Shown one piece after another: positions 47,367 to 55,835 of a DNA stretch of 64,000 nt. The number at the start of each line of letters is the position of its first letter. Position 1 is the stretch's first letter. Location: contig NZ_FXAX01000001.1 of the NCBI RefSeq assembly GCF_900177805.1, positions 2,232,001 to 2,296,000 of the forward strand. Reading direction: 5' to 3'. The notes under the pieces are model-generated. The model ran no database searches, was not told the DNA's origin, and was given only the letters and a program-made list of their open reading frames with translations. A program made the position numbers and the translations under genes. The DNA is from Fibrobacter sp. UWB13. Lineage in GTDB: Bacteria; Fibrobacterota; Fibrobacteria; Fibrobacterales; Fibrobacteraceae.

Positions 47367-48596
47367 ATGAAACTAGGGACGATTATGACGATGCTTGGTA
47401 TGGGTGCGGTGCTTGCCGCATGTGACTGCTGCCCGCAAGACGGGGCGAAGGCGCTTTCGCAGGACAAGGAACTGCGTGCCGTGATGGACAACTTCACGCA
47501 GAACGAGGTTCCGGCGGCGACTCCGCTTGTGGAAAAGCGCGAGGTGGAGTTGATTCGCCTGGTGTCGCTTGTGACGCAGCAGTCGGGTGCACTTTTGCAA
47601 GAAGAAGTGGCGACGGCGCTTGCGCAGGGGCTTGTTCCCGAAGAAATTCTCGAGGCGATTTACCAGTGCGCCCCCTACACCGGGTTCCCGCGGACGGTGG
47701 ATGCGGTGGAAATTGCCCGCAACGTGTTCAAGGCGAAGAACGTAAAGGTGGACGAAAACCGTGCAACGGTGACGGCGCAGTCCCGCTTGGAGGCGGGTGC
47801 CGACGCGCAGGGAACGCTGTTCGGCCAGACTTTCCGCGACATGGCGAAGAACGGCAAGAGCGGTATGCCGACTATCAATTACTTCCTTGCGAGCAACTGC
47901 TTTGGCGATTACTACACCCGCAAGGGGCTTGACCTGAATACCCGCGAACTCTTGACGATGGCGATTCTCGTGAACCTGGGAACGGAGCCACAACTCAAGG
48001 CGCATATCGGCGCGAACCTGAAGATCCGCACGGCCGAATACGTGGAACAGGCGATTTACAACTGCTTGCCGTATTGCGGTTACCCGCGCACGCTGAACGC
48101 TCTGCGACTGCTCAAGGAAGCGGTGGCTGAGGCCGAGGCAGCAAACGCGACGGCTGGTGCTGTAAACGCGTCGGGTGCAAAAACCATGCCGGGAAAGGAC
48201 TGGAGTGTGTTCCCGGTGGGCAAGCCGAACGATGCCTACGCCAAGTATTTCGTGGGCAAGAGCTATCTCGACATGATCAGCAAGGAACAGGTGGGCGTCG
48301 GGAATGTGACTTTTGAACCGGCGTGCCGCAACAACTGGCATATCCATCATGCAAAGAAGGGCGGTGGCCAGATTCTCATTGCGACGGCGGGTCGCGGCTA
48401 CTACCAGGAATGGGGCAAGCCGGCGGTGGAACTGAAGCCCGGCGACGTGGTGAACATTCCGGCTGGCGTCAAGCATTGGCACGGGGCGGCTCCGGATTCC
48501 TGGTTCCAGCATTTGGCGATTGAAGTTCCCGGTGAAGGCGGAAGCAATGAATGGCTTGAGCCCGTGAGCGACGAAGACTACGGGAAGTTGAAATAA
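47367..48596 (+). CDS. Lipoprotein with two carboxymuconolactone-decarboxylase domains and a cupin
   Basis: 409 aa. The lipoprotein signal ends VLAACDCCPQ. Two AhpD/CMD-like domains follow, at about residues 50-130 (ALAQGLVPEEILEAIYQCAP) and 150-250 (REL LTMAILVNLGTEPQLKAH; AIYNCLPYCGYPRTLNAL). The cupin lies at about 290-400, with metal ligands in NNWHIHHAKKGGGQILIATA and GDVVNIPAGVKHWHG. The fusion is typical of gut Bacteroidetes-like genomes and is thought to detoxify reactive carbonyls or peroxides. It is a LysR-regulon member and was probably the neighbour of the flavodoxin gene before the islands came in. Confidence 0.88.
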   Translation: MKLGTIMTMLGMGAVLAACDCCPQDGAKALSQDKELRAVMDNFTQNEVPAATPLVEKREVELIRLVSLVTQQSGALLQEEVATALAQGLVPEEILEAIYQCAPYTGFPRTVDAVEIARNVFKAKNVKVDENRATVTAQSRLEAGADAQGTLFGQTFRDMAKNGKSGMPTINYFLASNCFGDYYTRKGLDLNTRELLTMAILVNLGTEPQLKAHIGANLKIRTAEYVEQAIYNCLPYCGYPRTLNALRLLKEAVAEAEAANATAGAVNASGAKTMPGKDWSVFPVGKPNDAYAKYFVGKSYLDMISKEQVGVGNVTFEPACRNNWHIHHAKKGGGQILIATAGRGYYQEWGKPAVELKPGDVVNIPAGVKHWHGAAPDSWFQHLAIEVPGEGGSNEWLEPVSDEDYGKLK

Positions 48597-48790
48597 TTTA
48601 TATTCCCTGATTTGCCGATTTCCGCCATAATTCGTATGATGCTTGATATCGCGATGGCCGAGCTCACCCTCGTGTTGATGGGTGGGAACGGTCTTTTTTA
48701 TAATGCTTGCGATGGTGATGCACATTGTGATGACGGCAATGGTCAAACACTCGCGTTTAAAAGATCAGCCTTTACAGCATCATTAATCGC
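48597..48790. other. Intergenic, nothing assigned
   Basis: Between the CMD-cupin stop and the convergent lipoprotein gene. Short open frames exist on both strands, but none has a ribosome-binding site or a recognisable product. No terminator with a clear T-run was found. Confidence 0.4.
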
Positions 48791-49954
48791 TTATTTGAAA
48801 TCAATTCCTTCAAACACGATTTTGTCAACTTCTAGATAAGTTCCGCTTCTCATAAAAATGCTAAACAGACCGATTTCGTGAGAAATCTCTTTCCACTCCA
48901 CTTGATAGGAGCTTTCTTCAAGAACTTCCCTACCGGGGTGCAAGATGATTTCATTCCAGTTTTCAGCCGCTTTGGCCTTCCATAACGATTTTTTAAAGGT
49001 ATTTTCTCCAACTTCACGGTAATGTTCCAAAGCGATATTCAATTCACAGTCGCCTCTTACCGTAAGGCGAATCGCCGTGAGATTGCTCAGGTCGAAAAAT
49101 CCTGTATCAAGTCCTAGATGAGTTCCGAGCAAAACGAAGCCTGTATCTATTGCGAATTTAACAGCGAGATACTTTCCATGATCTTTATCTTCTTTTAATA
49201 CGGATGAGAAACTTTCAGCACTATCAGGTATTGCAAAATTCGCTTTGCCAACAGCATTAAAATACCATCCGTAGTTAGGATAAGTTTTGGCGAGGTTATT
49301 CAAACTATCTCCATCGTCAAAGTCTTCGAAAACATACTCAACAGACTTTCCTGGAACAGGAACGAGCGTATCTGCGGATTCGTTTGGCGCAAGCGCCACT
49401 TCTGCGACGGTCGAATCTCCAGCAACAATAGTAAAGGACCCTGCCGGCACATGCGCAAACACATACTCGCTACCGAAGCGGTTTGCAAAATAGGGGGTCG
49501 ATTCCAGTTGAACATTTTCTAACAGGCCTTCGATTTCTTGGGTCGAAACGCCAGTACGTACAATGAGCGAAGCCGAAGGCAACAATGCAATTTCCTGAAC
49601 CGAGGTATCTGCAAAATCGACCGGCGACCAACTCATGAATGCGGAATCTTCGCCCGCAAGGGCTTCTACAAAACAGCCTTGGTCTGTGCAGATGCCGAGT
49701 TTGTCATTAAAAGAAATTCGTCCGCTTGAATCCGAAAGGGCGCTATCAATGACCGAGAAGGCATCTTTTGAATACACCTTCATTTGTGCGCAAGCGAACG
49801 GCTTATTTAAACTGTCAACGACTTTGAAGGCAATTCCATTTGTCGTTTCACTTGTGGCACCTGCGGTGTTATTTTCTGAACAACCTAAAAACAGCGACAG
49901 GCAAAGCAAGGCGCAAAACGAAACACAAAACGAAGTTTCCATACCTTTTTTCAT
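48791..49954 (-). CDS. Lipoprotein with carbohydrate-binding-like C-terminal domain
   Basis: 387 aa. The lipoprotein signal ends LSLFLGCSENNTAG. Residues 40-110 resemble a carboxypeptidase-regulatory/transthyretin-like fold (GIAFKVVDSLNKPFACAQMK; SALSDSSGRISFNDK). The C-terminal 180 residues (YVFEDFDDGDSLNNLAKTYP; LTAIRLTVRGDCELNIALEH; YLEVDKIVFEG) look like a family 11/30-type beta-sandwich seen in Fibrobacter surface proteins. It overlaps the TIGR02147 gene by 4 nt, so the two form one transcript. Confidence 0.75.
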   Translation of the reverse strand: MKKGMETSFCVSFCALLCLSLFLGCSENNTAGATSETTNGIAFKVVDSLNKPFACAQMKVYSKDAFSVIDSALSDSSGRISFNDKLGICTDQGCFVEALAGEDSAFMSWSPVDFADTSVQEIALLPSASLIVRTGVSTQEIEGLLENVQLESTPYFANRFGSEYVFAHVPAGSFTIVAGDSTVAEVALAPNESADTLVPVPGKSVEYVFEDFDDGDSLNNLAKTYPNYGWYFNAVGKANFAIPDSAESFSSVLKEDKDHGKYLAVKFAIDTGFVLLGTHLGLDTGFFDLSNLTAIRLTVRGDCELNIALEHYREVGENTFKKSLWKAKAAENWNEIILHPGREVLEESSYQVEWKEISHEIGLFSIFMRSGTYLEVDKIVFEGIDFK

Positions 49955-50799
49955 TGTTCTTCCTTTTTCATCATCGGAAACAACTGAAAGTTTAACTGAT
50001 AAACGCTATCGCAAATTTGCGGAGGCATCGCATTGACTACGTTTACGATGGCTTTTCTCGTTTTGGCGAGGATTTCACGAATTTTATCAATTTGTTGCGA
50101 ATCAAGAGCCATCGTGAGCGTGCTGATGTCGCGTTTTTCTTTGGGAGTATTCTGGATGGATTTGCCGGCCAGTTCCGCAATGCTGCTTTGGTAATCGCTG
50201 ATACAGGCACTCAGCCAGTGTTCCATAGTCTTGAGATGAGCTTCGGTCGGAACCACGCGACCGTCATTGCGGGCATGCGCAAGTCCGAGCTGCAACAAAG
50301 CATCGACAGCGTTTTCTACTTGCGAAGCGGAAAGCTTAGGAATGCAGCATTCCCCAAGGGCGGCAGCATCTTGTGTACCGCGATAATTGAATACATCGAG
50401 CGCCGAGCGGATCATCGGATAATACCATTGCTGAAAATAGCGGTACCGGGCTTCGTCGAGTTCTCGGCTGGCTGCAGGTCGCATTTTTTGAAGCGTTTCA
50501 AAATGGCTACGCACATCCTCATCGTTTTTCGCCTTGCCGTAAGCAATCATTTCACGGAAGTATTCTGCCTTGGCATCTTTGAAACGGAAAAATTTAACGA
50601 AAACATCTATGCATTTCGGAGAAATATGGCGTTTCCCCTGCAATATTTTCAAAAGCAGGCTTGCGTCCATGCCAACCGCCGCAGCAAACACTCGATAACT
50701 GAACGAGGAATCCAGCGATTTTTCGAGTTCATAGAACTCCTGCAAGAACTTGCGGTAGTCCGAATAGTCGTAGATGTTGATTTTGTTTTTTGCAAACAT
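49951..50799 (-). CDS. TIGR02147-family protein (Fibrobacter-type regulator)
   Basis: 282 aa from the ATG at 50799 (NKINIYDYSDYRKFLQEFYE). The frame is open well upstream, but that part lacks similarity to the family and covers the promoter region. The N-terminal part is HTH-like (SFSYRVFAAAVGMDASLLLK, ILQGKRHISPKCIDVFVKFF), followed by a long helical domain. The family is strongly expanded in Fibrobacterota and is thought to regulate neighbouring genes. It pairs with the downstream lipoprotein gene (ATGA overlap). It is divergent from the GH26 gene, with a palindrome between them. Confidence 0.85.
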   Translation of the reverse strand: MFAKNKINIYDYSDYRKFLQEFYELEKSLDSSFSYRVFAAAVGMDASLLLKILQGKRHISPKCIDVFVKFFRFKDAKAEYFREMIAYGKAKNDEDVRSHFETLQKMRPAASRELDEARYRYFQQWYYPMIRSALDVFNYRGTQDAAALGECCIPKLSASQVENAVDALLQLGLAHARNDGRVVPTEAHLKTMEHWLSACISDYQSSIAELAGKSIQNTPKEKRDISTLTMALDSQQIDKIREILAKTRKAIVNVVNAMPPQICDSVYQLNFQLFPMMKKEEQ

Positions 50800-50880
50800 A
50801 AAGCGTCTCGCCAGATATAAAAAAGCTCTACCTAAAAATCGTTTCATTTCCTGGCGTCTCGTAAAAAAAATATACAATTC

Positions 50881-50898
50881 GTGGACATTTTTGTCCAC
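50881..50898. promoter_or_regulatory. Palindrome between the TIGR02147 and mannanase genes
   Basis: GTGGACA-TTTT-TGTCCAC, a perfect 7-bp inverted repeat in the divergent intergenic region. It is a candidate operator for the TIGR02147 protein. It has no T-run, so it is not a terminator. Confidence 0.5.
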
Positions 50899-50916
50899 AC
50901 CATTCGAAAAAAATAA

Positions 50917-50943
50917 TTGATAAATATACTTGGGGAATATAAT
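50917..50943 (+). promoter_or_regulatory. Probable promoter of the mannanase gene
   Basis: TTGATA (50917-50922), a 15-bp spacer and TATAAT (50938-50943), 19 bp downstream of the palindrome. The spacer is short, so the -35 choice is uncertain. Confidence 0.45.
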
Positions 50944-50965
50944 TTCGTAAAATGGAGGAACCCTA

Positions 50966-52621
50966 ATGATTAAAAGAAAAAACTTCATTATTTTGATTCT
51001 TGCTCTTTCGAGTATGGCATTTGCAACTAAGTACGAAGCTGAAGCAGCGACTCTTTCCGGAGGAGCAAAAAATGTCAACGCATCCGGAGTTTCGGGAACG
51101 GGTTATGCCGACTTGCAAGAAGGAAATATTTCTTTTAATGGTGTCACCGCAGAGAGTGCGGGCAAGTACCAAGTGACCATCCATTACAAGGCTGGGGATT
51201 TCAAAGCAAACTACTTGAAAGTAAACGGTGCAACCGCAGGCACCATCGACTTTAACGCCACCACTTCATGGGCGGATGTCACGACAGTCGCTACACTTAA
51301 AGCCGGGACAAACACAATCTCTATTGAGAAATACTGGGGCTGGATTAGCGTGGACTATATTGAGGTTGAGCCTTATCAATCCTCCCCTTTCAAAATATCC
51401 GCAACACCGGTTACCCCGAACACCACCGAAAGTGCAATCAAGCTCTACAGCTTTTTGCGTGAAAACTTTGGCAAAAAGACGATTAGCGGCATGATGACCG
51501 GCGATATGAGCGGTTACACCATGGGAGCCGACTTCAAGACGCACGACGACGTGAAATACACCTACACGCGCACAGGAAAGTACCCGGCTCTTGTCGGGCT
51601 TGATTTCTTGTTTGCGAGTGGCCCGAAGGCAAATGAAAGTTGGAACAAGGAATACACGGACAAAGCAATTTCCATTGCAAAAGGCCTTTGGAAAGCGGGC
51701 GGCATCCCTGCATTCACTTGGCACTGGAAAGATCCGCTAGACAAAAAAGACGCATTCTACATCCAAAGTGCAGCAAACGGAGGCGAATACACCGATTTCG
51801 ATTTCTCTACAGGTTTCAAGCCAGGCACCACCGAATGGAATACCGAAAGTGCTGCTTACAAAGGAATCGTAGCCGACATTGACCACATCGCCGATTACTT
51901 CCTTGAATTGCAGAAAGAAGGTGTAGCGGGAATCTTTCGCCCCTTGCATGAAGCTGGCGGAAAGTGGTTCTGGTGGAGTATTAATTCCGGAGAACAGTTT
52001 GCAGCCCTTTATCGACTCGTCTATGACCGCATGGTCAAAGTCAAGGGTGTAAAAAACATGATTTGGGTCTATAACCCTGAAGGAAGCACAGTCACCTCTT
52101 GGGATCCAGGTAGCGAATACTACGATGTACTCTCCATCGACATCTACAATAGCGCAAACGACCATTCCAGTAACGCAAGTGCCTTTGACAAATTCAAAAA
52201 CGCCTCGAAAAGCACGAAAATTATAGCTCTCAGCGAAAACGGCCCCATTCCCGATGTGATCAACATGCATACCGACGAAGCCGTATGGAGTTGGTGGATG
52301 CCGTGGTACAGCACCTGGAGCGGAACTTGGCCCGGCCAAACAAAAGATGGCGTATGGAAGAGCAACATGAATGACGAGCGTATCATTACTCTCGAGGACA
52401 TGCCAGGTTGGGACAAGTACATAGCAATAATCAAGCCTGACACAAGTACCACCAGTATCGCAACCATGCCACGCATGGCCGGGACTGCAACCACCGTTGG
52501 GATTTTTGACATGAACGGTCATTATTTGGGCATCAGCATGCGAGAACTTCCGCAAGGGCACTATGTTGTACGTAGAAAGATTCAAGGACACATTGTGAAT
52601 ACGGTGTATTTCAAGAAATAA
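50966..52621 (+). CDS. Secreted GH26 beta-mannanase with CBM35-like module and sorting-like tail
   Basis: 551 aa. Signal peptide (LALSSMAFA). Residues 22-136 form a CBM35/CBM6-like module (YEAEAATLSGGAKNVNASGV; WGWISVDYIEVEP). The GH26 catalytic domain spans about 150-480. The acid/base Glu is in GIFRPLHEAGGKWFWW and the nucleophile Glu in IIALSENGPIPDV. The tail TTVGIFDMNGHYLG ... GHYVVRRKIQGHIVNTVYFK resembles the C-terminal sorting modules of Fibrobacter and type IX-secreted proteins. It hydrolyses beta-1,4-mannan outside the cell. The ribosome-binding site is GGAGGA. It is divergent from the TIGR02147 gene, which may control it. Confidence 0.93.
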   Translation: MIKRKNFIILILALSSMAFATKYEAEAATLSGGAKNVNASGVSGTGYADLQEGNISFNGVTAESAGKYQVTIHYKAGDFKANYLKVNGATAGTIDFNATTSWADVTTVATLKAGTNTISIEKYWGWISVDYIEVEPYQSSPFKISATPVTPNTTESAIKLYSFLRENFGKKTISGMMTGDMSGYTMGADFKTHDDVKYTYTRTGKYPALVGLDFLFASGPKANESWNKEYTDKAISIAKGLWKAGGIPAFTWHWKDPLDKKDAFYIQSAANGGEYTDFDFSTGFKPGTTEWNTESAAYKGIVADIDHIADYFLELQKEGVAGIFRPLHEAGGKWFWWSINSGEQFAALYRLVYDRMVKVKGVKNMIWVYNPEGSTVTSWDPGSEYYDVLSIDIYNSANDHSSNASAFDKFKNASKSTKIIALSENGPIPDVINMHTDEAVWSWWMPWYSTWSGTWPGQTKDGVWKSNMNDERIITLEDMPGWDKYIAIIKPDTSTTSIATMPRMAGTATTVGIFDMNGHYLGISMRELPQGHYVVRRKIQGHIVNTVYFKK

Positions 52622-52669
52622 AATTATTGGGCGGCGTAACAAAAAAAACATTACGCATTCACGCTAAAT

Positions 52670-52697
52670 CGGATGTCGAAAACTCGGCATCCGTTTC
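52670..52697 (+). terminator. Intrinsic terminator after the mannanase gene
   Basis: CGGATGTCG (52670-52678) pairs with CGGCATCCG (52685-52693) with one mismatch, followed by TTTCT. It abuts the end of the convergent ABC gene. Confidence 0.65.
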
Positions 52698-54191
52698 TCA
52701 TTCCACCATCGTCTTGATAAGCTGCTTTTCGTCCCCTAACAGCGGATACTGTTCCACGATTTTTCCGTGTTCCAAACGAATCACGGATTGGCAACTGTTT
52801 AAAATAAATTCAGGGTCATGGGTAATTACAAGCAAAGTTTTTCCGCTGGTGGCAAGCTTTTTAAGCGTTGCAGAAACAGCAAGCATTTGCCGATAGTCAA
52901 GACCGCTTGTGGGTTCATCAAAGACAACGATATCACAACCGCTCGAGATTCCGCTGCCGATAGCGACACGCTGTTTTTGCCCGCCCGAAAGTGCCATCGG
53001 ATGATTTTCCGTATATTGCTTAAGATTGAGTCCATCAAGAATTTCAAGAGCAAGTTTTTCATTTTGCGGTTTCATGCCCAGCAAAACCTCGTCCAGAACG
53101 CTTTCAGTGAAAAGCTGATGGTTCACATCTTGCATAATCAAGTACGTGCCGCGCTTGCGAGCCGCACGCTTTTGACGCCAAGAGCCCAGCAATCCGCACA
53201 GCACTTGGGCAAGCGTCGATTTGCCCGCACCATTATGGCCAACCAGTGCCGTAATTTGTCCACATGGGAGTTCAAGATGGTCAATATCCAGAATCGGATG
53301 CTTGCGATGGTAAGAGAAAGTGAGATTGGTAAATGTTATGGATTGCTTCGCGAGATCCAGCTCCTTCGAACCTTGCGGCCCTTCGACAAGCTCAGGGACC
53401 TTACAAGGTTGGTGAGCCTGCCGAACCATCCCTTCGCACAATTGCCCCAAATTCATGCATCGGAGTCCAAGGCTCGATGCGTATGCAGCGCCTTTGGCTT
53501 CAAGTTCTGCGGGAGTCCATTCGTACGCAATTTGCCCATCCTTCACATAACAAATTCTGTCGGCGACATCACGCAAATAGTAAAGGCGATGCTCCACGAT
53601 AACGACCGTCTTCCCCGCCTTTTTCCATCGCGAAACAATTTCCTTCAAATCCGCAATCGTCTTGAGATCCAGATTTGCAGAAGGTTCATCCAGCACAAAA
53701 ATTTCAGGCCCCGTAGCAGAAACAGATGCGCACGCAATTTTCTGTTTTTCGCCGCCCGAAAGGTTAAAGATGCTACGGCCAAGCAAATGCTCTAAATGAA
53801 ATTCCTGAACAACATTCTCCACGCGCTGTTTGATTTCTTCGGGATCCATTTCCAAATTTTCGCAGCCAAAAGCAAGTTCGCAATCCGTATCGATGTTGAA
53901 AAATTGCGAACGCGGATTCTGAAAAACGGAACCCACAACTCGTGAAATTTCGGCTAGCGTCATATCGGAGGTATTCTTGCCACCGAGCAACACATCGCCA
54001 TCCATCGTTCCCGAATGGTAATGCGGAATCAAACCGTTAATGAGCTTTGAAATCGTCGTCTTCCCGCAGCCCGACTCCCCCGCCAGCACAACACACTCGC
54101 CCGAACGAATTTCCAGATTCAAGTTTTTGAGAATCGCATCGTCAAGGGAATCAGAGTAAGAAAAGGAAATATTTTTTAGGGAGATGTTCAT
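52698..54191 (-). CDS. ECF transporter ATPase with two fused ABC domains
   Basis: 497 aa from MNISLKNISFSYSDSLDD at 54191. First ABC domain: Walker A LAGESGCGKTTISKLINGL, signature FNLSGGEKQKIACASV, Walker B EIFVLDEPSANLDL. Second: GHNGAGKSTLAQVLCGLL, MALSGGQKQRVAIGSG, DIVVFDEPTSGLDY. It plays the role of EcfA1-EcfA2 in one chain. Between the domains the frame passes through a dispersed repeat (53379-53427), giving VRQAHQPCKVPELVEGPQ. It is the last gene of an S-T-A operon; the vitamin or other substrate depends on the S component. Confidence 0.9.
   Translation of the reverse strand: MNISLKNISFSYSDSLDDAILKNLNLEIRSGECVVLAGESGCGKTTISKLINGLIPHYHSGTMDGDVLLGGKNTSDMTLAEISRVVGSVFQNPRSQFFNIDTDCELAFGCENLEMDPEEIKQRVENVVQEFHLEHLLGRSIFNLSGGEKQKIACASVSATGPEIFVLDEPSANLDLKTIADLKEIVSRWKKAGKTVVIVEHRLYYLRDVADRICYVKDGQIAYEWTPAELEAKGAAYASSLGLRCMNLGQLCEGMVRQAHQPCKVPELVEGPQGSKELDLAKQSITFTNLTFSYHRKHPILDIDHLELPCGQITALVGHNGAGKSTLAQVLCGLLGSWRQKRAARKRGTYLIMQDVNHQLFTESVLDEVLLGMKPQNEKLALEILDGLNLKQYTENHPMALSGGQKQRVAIGSGISSGCDIVVFDEPTSGLDYRQMLAVSATLKKLATSGKTLLVITHDPEFILNSCQSVIRLEHGKIVEQYPLLGDEKQLIKTMVE
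53379..53427. repeat. Dispersed repeat inside the ECF ATPase gene, translated in frame
   Basis: CCCTTCGACAAGCTCAGGGA (from 53379) and, after a short spacer, GGTGAGCCTGCCGAACC form the two arms of a repeat of a type common in many genomes. It is read as a linker in the protein. Confidence 0.7.
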
Positions 54192-54203
54192 AAGAAAAAG
54201 GCG

Positions 54204-54286
54204 ATGCCGTCCCCATTCGCGGATCATGACCACATAAGAGCTAAAGCTCTAAGTGGTCAAAGATAACAAGTGCGGCATGACAAATC
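54204..54286. repeat. Composite palindromic repeat after the EcfT gene
   Basis: A long imperfect palindrome centred on AGAGCTAAAGCTCT with flanking GACCAC/GTGGTC (54228-54258) and outer TGCCG/CGGCA arms. It lies between two genes of one operon and resembles the element at 2138-2205. Confidence 0.6.
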
Positions 54287-54295
54287 AAAGTTCAA

Positions 54296-54973
54296 TCAAG
54301 AAGTAGCAAAGGCAACAACTACAACAATACAATAAGCGCACACAACAAAATCCACCCAGCGAAATCCAATCGTTGCAATGCAGGTGCGTTTTGTTTCTGC
54401 CGAGAGTCCACGCGTCACCGCCGCAATCGAAAGTTCATCACCAATTTTCGTAACAGAAACCAAAAGCGGAACCAGCCGATATTCAAGAAACGCCACTGGA
54501 CTTTTTAAAGTTCGCAAACTGAACAAGCGAATTCTGCGCATTCTCATGGCATTGCCAATCGCACGGGATTCATCATACACCGTCGGGAAAAATCGAATCA
54601 TCACAATCAAGGGTATCGTCACCTTGTTCGAAACATGCATTCGCGACATGCATGCCAAAAATTCATTGACCTTGGTAGTTGTTATCACATAATAAAGCAC
54701 AGCACAGGCCGGCATAATACGGTACATCAAAAACAACGATGCAAGAATTATCGTACCCGAGGTACCAATATCCAAATTTTTCACAAAATCAAAGAAAAAG
54801 CCAGCACTCAAATAAACAAAAAAGAAAGTGCAAACAAATTTCCACTTTCCCTCAAGCAACAGCAAAACAGACGCTACAACAACCATCAACAAGCTATAGA
54901 CAAGCGGAGCGGAAAAAATCATACCATTTGCCACCGCCGCTAAAAACAATTTTGTACGCGGGTCTAGTTTCAC
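54296..54973 (-). CDS. ECF transporter transmembrane subunit (EcfT)
   Basis: 225 aa with five or so hydrophobic helices. It begins KLDPRTKLFLAAVANGMIF, the usual EcfT start. A coupling-helix region is seen in SRAIGNAMRMRRIRLF and AVTRGLSAETKRT (Ala-Arg-Gly type motifs for ATPase contact). It links the S component to the ATPase. The start overlaps the upstream gene stop by 4 nt. Confidence 0.88.
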   Translation of the reverse strand: MKLDPRTKLFLAAVANGMIFSAPLVYSLLMVVVASVLLLLEGKWKFVCTFFFVYLSAGFFFDFVKNLDIGTSGTIILASLFLMYRIMPACAVLYYVITTTKVNEFLACMSRMHVSNKVTIPLIVMIRFFPTVYDESRAIGNAMRMRRIRLFSLRTLKSPVAFLEYRLVPLLVSVTKIGDELSIAAVTRGLSAETKRTCIATIGFRWVDFVVCAYCIVVVVAFATS

Positions 54974-55575
54974 TGCGCAAGTCCGATGCGTTCAAAATGC
55001 TTCTTCATCACGCGACGAGCAATGAAGCCACCCACCACAGCACCTGCGGCACCAAATCCAAAAAGACCAATCAAAGGCCAATAGCTGCTAGAAAGCTCCG
55101 CCAAATGAGCAATATAAGCCTTATCACAAATAGAACTGCAATACGCCAAATATTCTTCGGTCGAAGACCAAAGCGGAATCATCATCGAAGAAGGTACAAA
55201 ACTTATCATTACATTAGCTAGCAGGCAACCGACAAAATTTTTATGGAACAGCTTTAAGCAAATGCCCGCCAAAACGCCATATATCACACAAAGTAAACCA
55301 AAAGAAATTCCATGACCAGAGATTGTCATGACAACTCCGAAAAGCGTGCAAAGTAGCACACAGCAAAGTAAAGGTCTTTCGACTTTCGAAAAGAAAAGGA
55401 ATAGCGGGACGCTCGTCACCAAGCTCACTACGCATGTGGAAACCACAATAAACGCAGGAATAAAACCGATGCTCGCTCCAAGTCCAGAAAGCACAAGGTA
55501 AAGAGCACCAAAAATGCCCACGTTCACAAGGTCACGCACCAATGTATTCGAAGATTTTTTACCAGTAGTTCTCAT
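54970..55575 (-). CDS. ECF transporter S component, MptD-like
   Basis: 201 aa from the ATG at 55575; a TTG two codons earlier is less likely. Six hydrophobic segments (DLVNVGIFGALYLVLSGLGA at the start; IGLFGFGAAGAVVGGFIARR at the end) are typical of MptD-family S components, whose ligand is not settled. First gene of the operon, which suggests it sets the specificity of the whole transporter. A REP-like repeat lies in its upstream region (55603-55633). Confidence 0.8.
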   Translation of the reverse strand: MRTTGKKSSNTLVRDLVNVGIFGALYLVLSGLGASIGFIPAFIVVSTCVVSLVTSVPLFLFFSKVERPLLCCVLLCTLFGVVMTISGHGISFGLLCVIYGVLAGICLKLFHKNFVGCLLANVMISFVPSSMMIPLWSSTEEYLAYCSSICDKAYIAHLAELSSSYWPLIGLFGFGAAGAVVGGFIARRVMKKHFERIGLAQ

Positions 55576-55602
55576 TTTCAAGATCCTGTTACGCTTTCGA
55601 AA

Positions 55603-55633
55603 TTGTCATACCCGCCTCAGAGCGGGTATCTCC
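55603..55633. repeat. REP-like repeat
   Basis: TGTCATACCCGCC...GGGTATCTCC, the same family as 7144. Between it and 55835 I see only an AT-rich promoter-like stretch before the RND gene (GGGGAGG ribosome-binding site). Confidence 0.6.
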
Positions 55634-55835
55634 TTACACTGTTCCGATTGCGGATACTTTTTTGAGCGAAAATAGAGAAATTTCTTTATAAAAATCTACT
55701 CCATTTAGACGCAGTTTAGCCCCGTTTAACATTTTCCACACATACTATATCATCACTTGTTCCTAACGCGTCCGATTGGAGTAGAAAAACAAAACTCGTT
55801 ATGTTATTTTCGGGCAAAATTTTTGGGGAGGAAAC

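Noticed and set aside
47373-48746. Open frame of 457 codons on the minus strand
   Set aside because: It is antisense to the well-supported CMD-cupin gene. The His/Arg-rich translation is what codon bias produces on the opposite strand, and it has no ribosome-binding site.
50800-51078. N-terminal extension of the TIGR02147 protein
   Set aside because: It would cover the divergent promoter, the palindrome and the beginning of the GH26 gene, and does not resemble the family.
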